NCBI GenBank assembly: GCA_021817605.1
Contig: JAKAUN010000015.1
Coordinates: 62,001 to 126,000, forward strand
Source: Thermoplasmata archaeon
Lineage (GTDB): Archaea > Thermoplasmatota > Thermoplasmata > Lutacidiplasmatales > UBA184
Direction: 5' to 3'
DNA: 64,000 nucleotides
Shown: positions 11,490 through 19,944 of the stretch, in pieces
How the letters are laid out: the number at the start of each line of letters is the position of its first letter
Numbering within the stretch: position 1 is the stretch's first letter
Position numbers and translations under genes: made by a program
The notes under the pieces: model-generated
Told to the model about the DNA's origin: nothing
What the model saw: the letters and a program-made list of their open reading frames with translations, nothing else
Database searches by the model: none

Positions 11490-12413
11490 GTGGCCCCCCA
11501 GCGACCCACGCAAAGCCGGGCGTTCGCTCCCTGCCATGTCACCGGTATCGTCCTGCCGGAGACCTCCGCGCGGGATCCCCGGGCCCGGGGATCGCGGGGT
11601 GCCGGGCTCGTCCTTCGTCTCGGGGTGACCGCGATCGCTCGGCTCGCTCCGGCCTCCCGCTTCTCGCTGAGGCTGGAGGGGCCGTTCGCCTCCGATCTGG
11701 CAATCTCGCGCGAGGTCGCCCGACGGCTCGCCTACGGGTCCCGCGGCCGCCTCGCGATCCGCCTTGAGCACGATCTGCCCATCGGCCAGGGATTCGGCAC
11801 CAGCGCCGCGGGGGCGCTCGCGACCGCCCTCGCGGTCGCGCCGCTTGTCGGCAGGGAAAGGCCGCAGGCCGTGGAGGTAGCTCATCTCGCCGACCTCTTC
11901 GGTGGAGGGGGGCTCGGTGGGGTCGCTGCCATTTTGGGCGGAGGCCTCGAGGTCCGTCGCCGGGCCGGTCTCCCTCCGTTCGGCGAGATCGTCCGACGCG
12001 GCCATCCCGGCGCGCTTCTCGTCGGCACCGTCGGGCCGCCGCTCCCCACCCCCCGCCTCCTTGCCGACCCCAAGCTCCTCGGTCGCCTGCGAGGCGCCTC
12101 CGCTCTCTTCGAGCCGCTCCTTCACCGAGCCGACCCGGCGACCTTCTGGGATGTTGCCGAGGAGTTCACCTCCCGAGCCGGGCTCTGCCCCCGCCCTCTC
12201 GGCACCCTGCTGCGGAGCCTGCGGAGGCGCGGCGCGAGGGCGGCGCAGGCGATGTTCGGAACCGGTTTCTTCGCACGGGTGCCGCAAGGAGCTCCGGGAC
12301 GCGAGCTCGCCCTCTGGATCGCGGGACGAGGTCTCCATGCCGCACGCACGTCGGTCGACTCCCGGGGTGCCCGCGGGCTCCCCTCGCCCCGTGGCCACAA
12401 CGGGACTGCCTGA
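11490..12413 (+). CDS. Pantoate kinase, archaeal CoA pathway (GHMP family)
   Basis: Phosphorylates pantoate, the archaeal replacement for part of the bacterial pantothenate kinase route to CoA. The N-terminus AFAPCHVTG and the GHMP phosphate loop DLPIGQGFGTSAAGAL (about 95-110) match the family. A second glycine-rich loop GGGGLGGVAAILGG lies near 160. The 307-residue length is typical. It starts with GTG downstream of a palindromic TATA box. The partner phosphopantothenate synthetase is not in view. Homoserine kinase-like alternatives are less likely given the N-terminal motif. Confidence 0.85.
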   Translation: MAPQRPTQSRAFAPCHVTGIVLPETSARDPRARGSRGAGLVLRLGVTAIARLAPASRFSLRLEGPFASDLAISREVARRLAYGSRGRLAIRLEHDLPIGQGFGTSAAGALATALAVAPLVGRERPQAVEVAHLADLFGGGGLGGVAAILGGGLEVRRRAGLPPFGEIVRRGHPGALLVGTVGPPLPTPRLLADPKLLGRLRGASALFEPLLHRADPATFWDVAEEFTSRAGLCPRPLGTLLRSLRRRGARAAQAMFGTGFFARVPQGAPGRELALWIAGRGLHAARTSVDSRGARGLPSPRGHNGTA

Positions 12414-12490
12414 GGGCAGGTCCCGGTCCTGCCGGGGTTCAGGATGAACCGAGGCTCGGACTCCCGAACCTCCTCGGGCCGAACGCAAGC

Positions 12491-12499
12491 GTTTTCAAC
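12491..12499 (+). promoter_or_regulatory. A/T-rich promoter element of the uL16 gene
   Basis: GTTTTCAAC is the A/T-rich block in the gap before the ribosomal protein gene. Its centre is about 28 bases from the ATG, the spacing of a leaderless archaeal transcript. The match to a TATA consensus is only partial. Confidence 0.4.
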
Positions 12500-12522
12500 C
12501 GAGGGGCGTCTCCGCCGCGCCC

Positions 12523-13032
12523 ATGACGCGTAAGCCGGCCCGAATGTACCGCAAGGTCGAGGGCCAGATCTACACCCGACGCGAGTACATGGGAGGCGTC
12601 CCGAACTGCCGTGTCACGCAGTTCGACACAGGCAACGTTCACGAAGAGTTTCCCTGGAGCCTCTCGCTCGGAACGGAGGAGGCCGGCCAGGTCCGTGACG
12701 GCGCGCTCGAGGCGGCCCGCGTGAGCGCGGTCCGTGTCCTGGAGAAGGCAGCGCCGAACCAGTTCCATCTCAAGGTGCGCCGGTTCCCCCACCAGGTCCT
12801 GCGCGAGCACAAGATGGCGATGGGCGCGGGGGCCGACCGTATCTCCGACGGGATGCGCCGGGCGTTCGGAAAGCCGGTCGGCCGCGCGGTCCGCGCGGGG
12901 ATCGGCGCGGAGCTATTGACGATCTACACGACCGAGGCGCACTTGGCGGACGCCAAGGAAGCGCTGCGCAAGGCGTCGCACAAGCTGCCGGTGCCGACCC
13001 GAGTGATCGTCACGCCCCGGCCGGCGGCGTAA
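12523..13032 (+). CDS. Ribosomal protein uL16 (archaeal L10e)
   Basis: Large-subunit ribosomal protein near the peptidyl transferase centre and the A-site tRNA. The 169 residues begin MTRKPARMYRKVEGQ and include the family segments RREYMGGVPN, RRFPHQVLREHKMA and GADRISDGMRRAFGKP. It is a single gene, not in a ribosomal operon here. Its 3' end overlaps the convergent universal stress protein gene by 23 bases. Confidence 0.97.
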   Translation: MTRKPARMYRKVEGQIYTRREYMGGVPNCRVTQFDTGNVHEEFPWSLSLGTEEAGQVRDGALEAARVSAVRVLEKAAPNQFHLKVRRFPHQVLREHKMAMGAGADRISDGMRRAFGKPVGRAVRAGIGAELLTIYTTEAHLADAKEALRKASHKLPVPTRVIVTPRPAA

Positions 13033-13480
13033 TCTTCGCCCGCACGACCAGCACCGGGCACGGGGCCCGGTTCACCAGCGCCGAGGAGACGCTGCCGAGG
13101 AGGAAGCGCTTGGCCACAGAGAGGCCTCGCGAGCCGACGACGAGGAGGTCCGGGGGGTTCGGGTCGAGGTGCTGGAGGATCTCCTCGACCACGGCGCCTT
13201 CCTCGCAGACGCCGGTCACGCTCTCGACGCCCGCCGCCTGAGCCGTCTCGACCGCAGCCTCCACGAGCTGGCGGTAGTGGGGGACAGGGTTCTCGGGGAT
13301 GGTCGGAGGCACGAACGGCTCACCCGGCGCGGCGTAGACCGCGGGCAGCGGCGCTACGGCGAGGACCAGCAGCTCGCTCCCGTAGCGTTTCGCAAGGTCG
13401 CAGGCGACCTTGACCGCCACAGAAGCGCTTTCCGAACCGTCAATGGCGACCACGATCCTCTCGAACGGTGGCTCGGGCAT
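13010..13480 (-). CDS. Universal stress protein (UspA family)
   Basis: Single-domain Usp with an alpha/beta fold. It begins PFERIVVAIDGSESASVAV and ends with the ATP-binding signature GSRGLSVAKRFLLGSVSSAL, so it probably binds ATP and acts as a soluble stress-related dimer. The 156-residue length is normal. Its tail overlaps the uL16 gene by 23 bases. I see no clear TATA box upstream. Confidence 0.93.
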   Translation of the reverse strand: MPEPPFERIVVAIDGSESASVAVKVACDLAKRYGSELLVLAVAPLPAVYAAPGEPFVPPTIPENPVPHYRQLVEAAVETAQAAGVESVTGVCEEGAVVEEILQHLDPNPPDLLVVGSRGLSVAKRFLLGSVSSALVNRAPCPVLVVRAKITPPAGA

Positions 13481-13564
13481 CCCTTTCGGGCACGGTCGCG
13501 CGGTAGATGTCGGTTGTGCCCGCTCCTCGCGGTGGGGGAAGGACGCTGCCAGTGGCGACTACGT

Positions 13565-13573
13565 CCTTTAAAC
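13565..13573 (+). promoter_or_regulatory. TATA-like box of the zinc-ribbon gene
   Basis: CCTTTAAAC lies 36 bases before the GTG at 13605. Unlike the leaderless genes nearby, this gene also has a Shine-Dalgarno sequence, GGAGGAGG at 13591-13598, with six bases to the GTG. Confidence 0.5.
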
Positions 13574-13604
13574 GGAGGGGACTCTCCGCCGGAGGAGGCC
13601 GAAC

Positions 13605-14126
13605 GTGCCGGTCTGCAGCAATTGCGGCGCTGAGGAGTTCGTCTGGGTCGACAGCCTTCGTACGGGGACGATCGGCATCGGAACTCTGTCGATCCGCTCC
13701 GGCGGCGCCCTCTCCCTCGGCACGCGCATCTGCCGCGCCTGCGGACACGCCGACCTGTTCCTCAAGGACCCGGCGATCCTGCGCCAGCCGCACACTTGGA
13801 GGGAGGGAGAGTTCGTGCCGATCCCGTCCCGGTCGTCACCGCCCGCGCGCGGGTCCGCACCGCCGTCACCCCCCCCATCTCCGCCGACACCCGCCTTCGC
13901 CCCCGTCGCGTCGGCCGCCCCCTCGGCCCCGGCACCGCCACCGGCTCCGCCGGAGCCCGGCCCCGCGCTGACGAGCCCGCCCGCCGCCGCCGCTCCTCCG
14001 CCGTCCGAGGCTCCGGCCGAAGAGCCGCTCGAGGAGCGGGCGACCGCATCGCCCGCCCGTCGGCCGACGCGTCGCCGGTCGAGCTCCAAGGCAAAGAGCG
14101 ATACCCCGCCGCTCACCCACGACTGA
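13605..14126 (+). CDS. Zinc-ribbon protein with Pro/Ala-rich basic tail, function unknown
   Basis: Residues 1-55 form a small zinc ribbon: CSNC at the N-terminus (residues 4-7) and CRAC near residue 43, with a short beta segment between. Residues 65-173 are low-complexity, rich in Pro, Ala and Ser, and end in a basic Arg/Ser/Lys stretch that suggests contact with nucleic acid. It starts with GTG after a strong Shine-Dalgarno. I do not recognise a named family. The next gene also carries a zinc ribbon, so the two may be related in function. Confidence 0.7.
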   Translation: MPVCSNCGAEEFVWVDSLRTGTIGIGTLSIRSGGALSLGTRICRACGHADLFLKDPAILRQPHTWREGEFVPIPSRSSPPARGSAPPSPPPSPPTPAFAPVASAAPSAPAPPPAPPEPGPALTSPPAAAAPPPSEAPAEEPLEERATASPARRPTRRRSSSKAKSDTPPLTHD

Positions 14127-14258
14127 GCGAGCCAGCCCGTCGTTCGCCTCAGCGTCGCGGGCTCGGAAGCGCGCGCCTTCCACCGGAGCCCTCCGGCTAC
14201 CCGGACGGCAATTGTCCGGGGGCGGGAACCCCGTGGATTTTCGGGGAAACTCTTAGGG

Positions 14259-15182
14259 ATGGGTCGCCCCTCTCCCACAATTGTGCGCAAGGGACGCCTC
14301 GTTGTGGGACTCGTCCTGCTGGTCATGGGCCTCCTGCTCCTCGTCGCGGGGCTGGTCGCCAACGTAGGGACCCAGACGGCGAAGATCCCCCTCGGAGGCG
14401 TCGAGCTCAAGAACACCGCCATGACGGCCGAAACCCTCACCGTCTCGTGGTCGAAGGTCGCCTCGACGCTGAAGGTCTACCTCATCGTCGGGACACCGAA
14501 CTGCACGAAGCCCTCCGGGGTGGTGTCCTCCGGGTCCTCCGGTAAGGGGGTCTCCGCCTCGTTCACCGGGACCCTGGAGGTAGGGAAGATCTACACGCTC
14601 TACGCCTGCAATTCGGCAACGTTCGCCGTGGTCACCATCAACTACGTCCTCTCGCCCGGGCTCACGATGGTCGACCTGATCGGAGGCGCAGGGATCCTCT
14701 TTGGCGTCCTGTTCCTCCTCTGGAGCCGAGGAGGACCGTCGCCCCCACGGGGAGCGGAGGATTTCCGCCTCGACCGCACCTCTTCCGACGCTTACCGCCG
14801 AGACGAGTTCGACGGCCTACCCCGGCGTCGGCCGACACGACTTAGGGAGGGCTTCCGCGGAAGCCATTCGGCGCGCCCGGACCCGCTCCTGCCGACGCGG
14901 GGCCCGGCTCCCCTGGCCGCAAGAGCTTGGCGCGGGCCCGTCCGGCCCGCCCCCACCTACGAGCTCCGTCCGAGGCCGGTGGAGACGTGCCCGGGGTGCG
15001 GGCGTGTCTACACCCGTGGTCGGCACGCCGCGTGTCCGGCGTGCGGTGCCGAACTTTCGGGTCCTTCGGTCGATCGGAGCCCGCAGGTCGGGTCCGGCAC
15101 GGAGCCGTTCGGAACCCCGAACGAAACGGCCGACGCGACAGGACCTGCCTCGGGCAGCGACGCTTCGCCGCACGGCTCGTGA
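14259..15182 (+). CDS. Membrane protein with extracellular beta domain and C-terminal zinc ribbon
   Basis: Unrecognised protein of 307 residues. One hydrophobic helix lies at about 14-35 and a second at about 135-152. Between them are roughly 100 Ser/Thr/Val-rich residues with two cysteines, which look like a small extracellular beta domain. The rest is probably cytoplasmic and contains a CPGCG...CPACG zinc ribbon (about 243-263) within a disordered Arg/Pro-rich linker. The arrangement resembles a receptor or anchor with an intracellular zinc module. This is inference from topology only. Confidence 0.65.
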   Translation: MGRPSPTIVRKGRLVVGLVLLVMGLLLLVAGLVANVGTQTAKIPLGGVELKNTAMTAETLTVSWSKVASTLKVYLIVGTPNCTKPSGVVSSGSSGKGVSASFTGTLEVGKIYTLYACNSATFAVVTINYVLSPGLTMVDLIGGAGILFGVLFLLWSRGGPSPPRGAEDFRLDRTSSDAYRRDEFDGLPRRRPTRLREGFRGSHSARPDPLLPTRGPAPLAARAWRGPVRPAPTYELRPRPVETCPGCGRVYTRGRHAACPACGAELSGPSVDRSPQVGSGTEPFGTPNETADATGPASGSDASPHGS

Positions 15183-15594
15183 GCGGCCGCCCGCCAGCAG
15201 GACCCACACCGGACGGGCATTCCTCGGCGAGCCGGCAACCCTAGTCCGAGTGCCGGACGGCGCCCCGGCGATGAGCCTCCCAAGAGGCAGAGGCAGCGAA
15301 GGGGAGCTTGCCGCATCCTCTCCCGGGAGAAGGGCCGGGCTGGGATCTCCCCGGGAGTACCGCGACGAGCCGGTAGATCTTCGCTGACTCCTGCCGATCC
15401 GCGGGTCGTGCTCTCGGCCTTCCGACCGGCGTGCCGAGGGGCTTCGCACCGACGCCTTGGGACTCGCGGACCCGAGGGTCCTCGGGCGAAACGCTGCCCG
15501 GTGGAGTGCCGGGGGACGGCCGAGCCTCCCGCGGAACTTCCGGCAAGCGAACCTGGCAGCCGAGGCGCCCGTACGACGCGCGTCGCCTCCACGA

Positions 15595-15605
15595 CATATA
15601 TATAG
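15595..15605. promoter_or_regulatory. Strong TATA block (catatatatag) in a gene-poor stretch
   Basis: Eleven A/T-dominated bases surrounded by very GC-rich sequence, and the most TATA-like element of the window. If read to the right it would start RNA near 15628, about 200 bases before the sulfatase. If read to the left it would transcribe the apparently empty 15183-15590 region. Confidence 0.5.
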
Positions 15606-15700
15606 CGGGGGTCGGTTGCAGCCCCCTCTTCACCACCGGAGACGACGCATTTCCGCGCGCGCTGACCGGGAGGCGGGGAGTTGCGGGGGTAGAGCTAGCG

Positions 15701-15829
15701 ATGACCACGCCCGACGACCACCTCGGCTCGATCGAGCGGGCGCGCCTGCTCCTCGCTGCCGTGCCGGCTAGCGCCTCCTTCTTGGGGCACCCGCACGCCT
15801 CCTCCCGATTCGGGCTCGGAGCAGGGTAG
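15701..15829 (+). CDS. Possible small ORF before the sulfatase gene
   Basis: Forty-two codons beginning ATG ACC ACG and ending TAG five bases before the sulfatase GTG. It lies downstream of the TATATATA block and has a weak purine stretch before the ATG. The predicted peptide (MTTPDDHLGSIERARLLLAA at its start) matches nothing I know. It could be a leader peptide or chance. Confidence 0.2.
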   Translation: MTTPDDHLGSIERARLLLAAVPASASFLGHPHASSRFGLGAG

Positions 15830-15834
15830 CGGCT

Positions 15835-17334
15835 GTGGCGACTCCCCCGGCGACAGCGCGGCCGCCGGACATCTTTGTGGTCGTCCTCGACACCGTCCGC
15901 AAGGACTTCCTCTCGGGAGGGACGAGCCCCGCACCGGGCCAGGCGTTCCTCGATCGTCTCCGGCAGCAGTGCTTCACCCACGACAGGGCGGTGGCCCCGG
16001 CTCCTTGGACCGCCCCGACGCACGCCAGCCTCCTTACCGGCGTGCCCCCGTGGGAACACCAGGTCCATCTCAAGGGCAAGCGAGCTCTCTCTCCGTCCCA
16101 GGACACCCTGGCCGAGACCCTCCGCGGGCTCGGCTACCGGACCGCCAGCTTCGCGGCGAACAGCTACATCGGGCCCTCCACCGGGATGCAGCGGGGCTTC
16201 GAGCAGTGGTGTACCGGAGGCAAGCACGACTGGACCTTCCGGGGCTTTCCGGGTCCGCCTACCTTCGCGTCGGCCAGCAGGCCCCGGGGCCTCCTCGGCG
16301 GACCCCGCGGGCCGTCGAGGCTCCTCTACTACTCCATGCACGAGCCGATCTGGACGTATCTCGGCCGGTGGCCGACGGCTGCCGACCGCCTCGTACGACT
16401 GACACGGTCCCGGCGCCCGGGCCCCGACGGGCTCAAGGTCTCCGGATGGATCGATGACGAGCTCGGTTTCTGGCTCGAGGGGATCCCTGCCCGCGAGCCG
16501 GTCTTCGTTTTCCTCAACTACATGGAGGCGCACGAGCCGTACTTTGGCGTGCTCCCCGACCGACCCAACCCACCGGGCCCCCCGCGAGGCTCGGCGATCC
16601 GCCAAGACTCTCGGGGGTGGGCGAGCGGGCGGTGGGTCCCGAGCGACGAGCAACTCGACAATCTTCGTCGTGCGTACGCCACGACCTTCGAGGTCCTGGA
16701 CCGGAGGATCTCCGACCTGGTCGAGATGCTCCAGACGACCGGTCGCTGGGAGAATTCGCTGTTCCTCCTGACCAGCGACCATGGTCAGGCCCTCGGGGAG
16801 GGCGGCATGCTCTACCACGCCATCCAGACCTCCGAGCCGCTCGTCCGGGTCCCGTTGTGGATCCGCCCTCCGCCCGGCGGTGAGGTCGCGCTTTCGCCGA
16901 AATCCTGGTTCTCGCTCACGTCGCTGCGCTCGGCGATCGAGGGGATGGTTCAGGGGGCTCGGGCGGGCGAGACGCCGACCCTGGGCGCAGCGCCTGCCGC
17001 CGACGCGGCCCCTCCCTCTGTCCTTACCATCGCCGACGGAGTCGGTGGCCAGATCCGCCCCCATGTCCCCACGCCGCGGCTCACCTCCCTAGAACGCCTC
17101 ATGGTGACCGGCTACCTCGGGTCGACCAAGCTGAGCTTCGACCTCGCCAGCAACAGCTGCTCGCTTGTCGACCTCGAGCGCGATCCGGCGGGAAGGAACC
17201 CCACCCCGGTGGTCCCCACGGGGGAGCTCGAGCCGCTCTACCGGCAGCTCGTCGACGTCGCTCAGCGCGCCTTTGGTCATGCTCCGCCTCCCGGCGACGC
17301 CGTCGAAAAACGCCTCGCCGGTTGGGGGTATTGA
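15835..17334 (+). CDS. Sulfatase / alkaline-phosphatase-superfamily hydrolase
   Basis: Metal-dependent hydrolase of sulfate or phosphate esters. The N-terminal metal site IFVVVLDTVRKD is present. The nucleophile region reads APWTAPTHASLLTG, with Thr where formylglycine sulfatases have Cys, so a phospho- or phosphonate substrate is as likely as sulfate. A second metal site LLTSDHGQALGEGG follows near residue 320. The protein has 499 residues, no signal peptide and a GTG start. A preceding TATATATA block may be its promoter. The physiological substrate is unknown. Confidence 0.85.
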   Translation: MATPPATARPPDIFVVVLDTVRKDFLSGGTSPAPGQAFLDRLRQQCFTHDRAVAPAPWTAPTHASLLTGVPPWEHQVHLKGKRALSPSQDTLAETLRGLGYRTASFAANSYIGPSTGMQRGFEQWCTGGKHDWTFRGFPGPPTFASASRPRGLLGGPRGPSRLLYYSMHEPIWTYLGRWPTAADRLVRLTRSRRPGPDGLKVSGWIDDELGFWLEGIPAREPVFVFLNYMEAHEPYFGVLPDRPNPPGPPRGSAIRQDSRGWASGRWVPSDEQLDNLRRAYATTFEVLDRRISDLVEMLQTTGRWENSLFLLTSDHGQALGEGGMLYHAIQTSEPLVRVPLWIRPPPGGEVALSPKSWFSLTSLRSAIEGMVQGARAGETPTLGAAPAADAAPPSVLTIADGVGGQIRPHVPTPRLTSLERLMVTGYLGSTKLSFDLASNSCSLVDLERDPAGRNPTPVVPTGELEPLYRQLVDVAQRAFGHAPPPGDAVEKRLAGWGY

Positions 17335-17404
17335 CCGTCTGGCCCGGCGCGGAGCTTCCCCGCGGAAGGCGTCGGAATCCGCGTTTCGCCCGCGCCGCGG
17401 GCAC

Positions 17405-17412
17405 GGTTAAGC
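17405..17412 (+). promoter_or_regulatory. TATA-like box of the HIT gene
   Basis: GGTTAAGC, centred about 25 bases before the GTG at 17434, in the 99-base gap after the sulfatase gene. Confidence 0.4.
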
Positions 17413-17433
17413 GGCCCTAGGACATCGCCGGGC

Positions 17434-17853
17434 GTGCCCGAGTGCGTCTTCTGCCAACTGGCACGCGAACCCTCGCGCGTCGGCCATCGCATCGCCGACT
17501 CCGAGCACGCCCTCGCTCTCCTCGACCTGCGTCCCCTCCGGCGCGGCCACTCCCTGGTCCTACCGAAGCGCCACGTCACCGACCTTTCGGAGATCTCCCC
17601 CGAGGCGTTCGGGGCCCTGATGTCGCTCGTCCGAGAGGTGTCGGGCTTGCTCCGCCGACGCCTCGGCACGACCGGAGAGAATCTCTTCGTCGCCAGCGGG
17701 CCCGGCTCGGAGCAGTCGGTCTTCCATCTTCACGTCCACGTCATCCCACGCCTCCCCGACGACGACCTGCGCTGGAACGACTGGTGGGAGTCGAAGGCCA
17801 CTCCCGCGGACCCGGCCGAGCTCGAGCTCCTGGCCCGCTCCCTCCGCGGCTAG
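17434..17853 (+). CDS. HIT-family nucleotide hydrolase/transferase
   Basis: Small HIT protein that probably hydrolyses nucleoside phosphoramidates or dinucleotides such as Ap4A. CVFC at residues 4-7 suggests the zinc-binding N-terminus seen in many HIT proteins. The HIT signature HLHVHVIPR (about 101-109) provides the catalytic histidines. The 139-residue length is typical. It starts with GTG, and the spacing to its TATA-like box suggests a leaderless mRNA. Confidence 0.93.
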   Translation: MPECVFCQLAREPSRVGHRIADSEHALALLDLRPLRRGHSLVLPKRHVTDLSEISPEAFGALMSLVREVSGLLRRRLGTTGENLFVASGPGSEQSVFHLHVHVIPRLPDDDLRWNDWWESKATPADPAELELLARSLRG

Positions 17854-18054
17854 CCCTCTCGGCCCCGAGGGCGACGTTCGAACGGTCCCCGCAAGGCTCG
17901 AGGTGGTTGGCTCGGGCGCTGGGAGGTCCCTCTGGAGTGTGGGCCCAAGGAGGCCGAACCACTCCTCTTCCCGGGCAGGCCTCTCTCCGCGACGCCTCGG
18001 GGTGCGAGGGAAATGCGCACGTCGTGCGACTCGGGACCCCGCCCCGCAGGTCGG

Positions 18055-18711
18055 TCAGCGCGAGGTGCCGGCCGGCTTGGGACCGCCTGCCGGGATGCGA
18101 CGTGGACGAGCCAGCCGCGGCGCCCTCGCGCGCGCCCCCCCTGAGGGCGCGACCTTCCGGGTGACGACCCACCTTCGGAGGGCGATCTTGCGGTCCTTTG
18201 CGAAGCCGGCCTTCTCGAACATCCCGAGAGTTCCGCTGCAGAGGAACGAGTTCGAGGTACGCTCGTCGGTGTAATCCTCAGGGTACGCCTCGACCGTGCC
18301 GCCCCCGGCGCGAGCGATGTACCGGACCGCCTCTCCGAGGGCGAGCGAGGCGATGCCGCTCCCTCGGCGTTCCCGGTCGATGAAGAAGCAGGTGATGCGC
18401 CAGTCGGGGAGCTCGCGCAGCCCCCGCTCGTACTCCTTCTTGCTCCGTATGTTGGGCAGCTCCGCCGTCGGGCCGAACTGGCACCAGCCCACGGCCTCGG
18501 TGCCGTCGAAGACCAGGGCCGCATGCGCCCGACCCTCTCGGACGCGGGCCTCCTTGAGCTCGCGGTAGGTCCCGGCGCTCCGTTTGTTCTCGCCGGCCTC
18601 AAGGTGGAAGGAGATGCACCAGCATCCGCCGAAGATCCCGTGGTGCTTCTCGACCAGGCGGGCAAAGGCGGGCCAGGTAGCCTTCGAAAGAGGGCGGGAG
18701 CTGAGCGGCAT
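18055..18711 (-). CDS. GNAT-family N-acetyltransferase
   Basis: Acetyl-CoA-dependent acetyltransferase of unknown substrate. The core contains beta strands HAALVFDGTEAVGWCQFGP and the acetyl-CoA loop RRGSGIASLAL, followed by GMFEKAGFAK, a typical late GNAT element. The frame extends upstream, but conserved-looking sequence begins at ATG 18711 (MPLSSRPLSKATW). A GTG nine bases earlier is an alternative. The last 35 residues are basic and low-complexity. Confidence 0.8.
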   Translation of the reverse strand: MPLSSRPLSKATWPAFARLVEKHHGIFGGCWCISFHLEAGENKRSAGTYRELKEARVREGRAHAALVFDGTEAVGWCQFGPTAELPNIRSKKEYERGLRELPDWRITCFFIDRERRGSGIASLALGEAVRYIARAGGGTVEAYPEDYTDERTSNSFLCSGTLGMFEKAGFAKDRKIALRRWVVTRKVAPSGGARARAPRLARPRRIPAGGPKPAGTSR

Positions 18712-18893
18712 GTACGGCACCGGGGCCCCCGCCGGACGGGGCAGGAGGTAATACTTCCGCCGGTGGCCTTCGACACGGGCGAGGAGAGAGGCCGGAGGCG
18801 TCGCGGGGCCCGCGGAGAGCCTATCGGTCCGGTGGGACGGGTCCCGCGCGCGGAGGCTCAGCCTCCCCGCCCCGGCCTTTGGCGAGGGCCGTC

Positions 18894-19349
18894 TCAGCCG
18901 AGCGCCTGCCTCAGCAGCGCGGCGATCCTTGCCTCTTCCTCCGCCGTGAGCTCCGTCAGCGCAAAGGTGGTCGGCCACATGCGACCGTCGTCGAGGCGCG
19001 CCTCATCGCTGAACCCGAGCGTCGCGTAGCGCGTCTTGAACTTCTGGGCGCTCTGGAAGAAGCAGACCACACGCTCCCCCTTGGCGTAGGCGGGCATCCC
19101 GTACCATGTCCGTGGGGAGAGAGCAGGCGCGTGCCTCTTGACGATCGAATGCAACCGCTCGGCCATCGCGCGATCGGCGGGCTGCATCGCCGCGACCTTC
19201 GCCAGGAGGTCCCCTTCCCCGTCGGCCTTGCTCGTGCCCGAGCGGGCTCTCCGTTCCCGGACGGCTTCCCTCATCGCGGCCCGTTCCTCGGGAGTGAAGG
19301 GGCTAGAAGCTCCGGCCGCACCCACCGTTCCACGACGTTTCGCGACCAT
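18894..19349 (-). CDS. DUF1801-family protein
   Basis: Small alpha/beta protein with the DUF1801 pattern: a helical N-terminus, then [19 protein letters not shown], a VVCFFQ strand and [15 protein letters not shown]. Members are sometimes called iron-chaperone-like, but the biochemical role is unclear. The ATG at 19349 was chosen because a TTAA box is 28 bases upstream and the further upstream frame is Arg/Pro/Gly-rich antisense-like sequence. Length is 151 residues. Confidence 0.8.
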   Translation of the reverse strand: MVAKRRGTVGAAGASSPFTPEERAAMREAVRERRARSGTSKADGEGDLLAKVAAMQPADRAMAERLHSIVKRHAPALSPRTWYGMPAYAKGERVVCFFQSAQKFKTRYATLGFSDEARLDDGRMWPTTFALTELTAEEEARIAALLRQALG

Positions 19350-19372
19350 CGCAGGGCCCATTCTCGCCAGAC

Positions 19373-19380
19373 CCTTAACT
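19373..19380 (-). promoter_or_regulatory. TATA-like box of the DUF1801 gene
   Basis: The minus strand reads AGTTAAGG, centred 28 bases before the ATG at 19349, consistent with a leaderless transcript. Confidence 0.4.
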
Positions 19381-19910
19381 GCCGCCGGTTCCCGTGGGAC
19401 TGGCGGCCCAATATCCACGCCGGTGTCCCTTCCTCCCGAGGGGTCGCGAGACCCGGACATCGAGTGTGCCACAAGCCACCCTCGGGCGGAGGACGCCGGC
19501 CCGCGGCCCGTCCCTGTCGGCACCCAAGCTTGACCAAGGGCGTGACGGACCCTGAGGGCGGGAAGGGGACACCGTGCCGGATCCATGGGCTGCCAAGCGC
19601 GGAGGCCTGCGATCGCGCGAGGCCCCCGTGGTCGGCACGAGATCTCGAGGGGTACGGCGGCTCCTGTCCCTCCTCGAAACGGTTGCCCCGCCCCACGGGG
19701 TGGACGAGCCGCCTCGCACCCCGGCTCCGTCAGGGAAACCCAAGGTCTGCCGAAAAGCGAATGACCTCGCCGTTCAAACCTGGGCCGCTCGAGCTTGCGT
19801 CGGTATCCCGGACCAGAGAGTCACCTAGAGGATGCCGTCGACCCCCTGCGGATGCCCCGGCGCGGGGGAAGAAGTACGGTTCCCTTCGGCGAAAGGACGA
19901 CCCCCGAGAG
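19381..19910. other. Gene-poor stretch between divergent genes
   Basis: About 530 bases lie between the DUF1801 promoter and the cyclase promoter. All open frames here are short and Arg/Pro/Gly-rich. I see no tRNA, repeat array or conserved protein. Confidence 0.5.
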
Positions 19911-19914
19911 GCGG

Positions 19915-19922
19915 CCTTAATC
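19915..19922 (+). promoter_or_regulatory. TATA-like box of the cyclase gene
   Basis: CCTTAATC, centred 27-30 bases before the GTG codons at 19945 and 19948. This spacing favours a leaderless start there over the TTG at 19924. Confidence 0.4.
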
Positions 19923-19944
19923 GTTGGGGCGCCATCCCGAACTC

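Larger units (their letters stand above)
15183..15834. other. 652-base stretch without a convincing gene
   Basis: No protein here looks conserved, and I could not match known archaeal structural RNAs (SRP, RNase P, 5S) by eye. It contains an isolated TATATATA block at 15595-15605. Downstream of that there is only a weak 42-codon frame (15701-15829) ending five bases before the sulfatase start. An RNA gene or long leader read from the A/T block in either direction is possible. Confidence 0.5.

Noticed and set aside
15431-15829. 132-codon frame before the sulfatase
   Set aside because: Composition is Arg/Gly/Pro-rich with no motifs; only the last 42 codons were kept, as a very low-confidence possibility.
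19740-19800. GTTCAAAC-like T-loop suggesting a tRNA
   Set aside because: The flanking bases do not form a T stem and no acceptor or anticodon arm fits.
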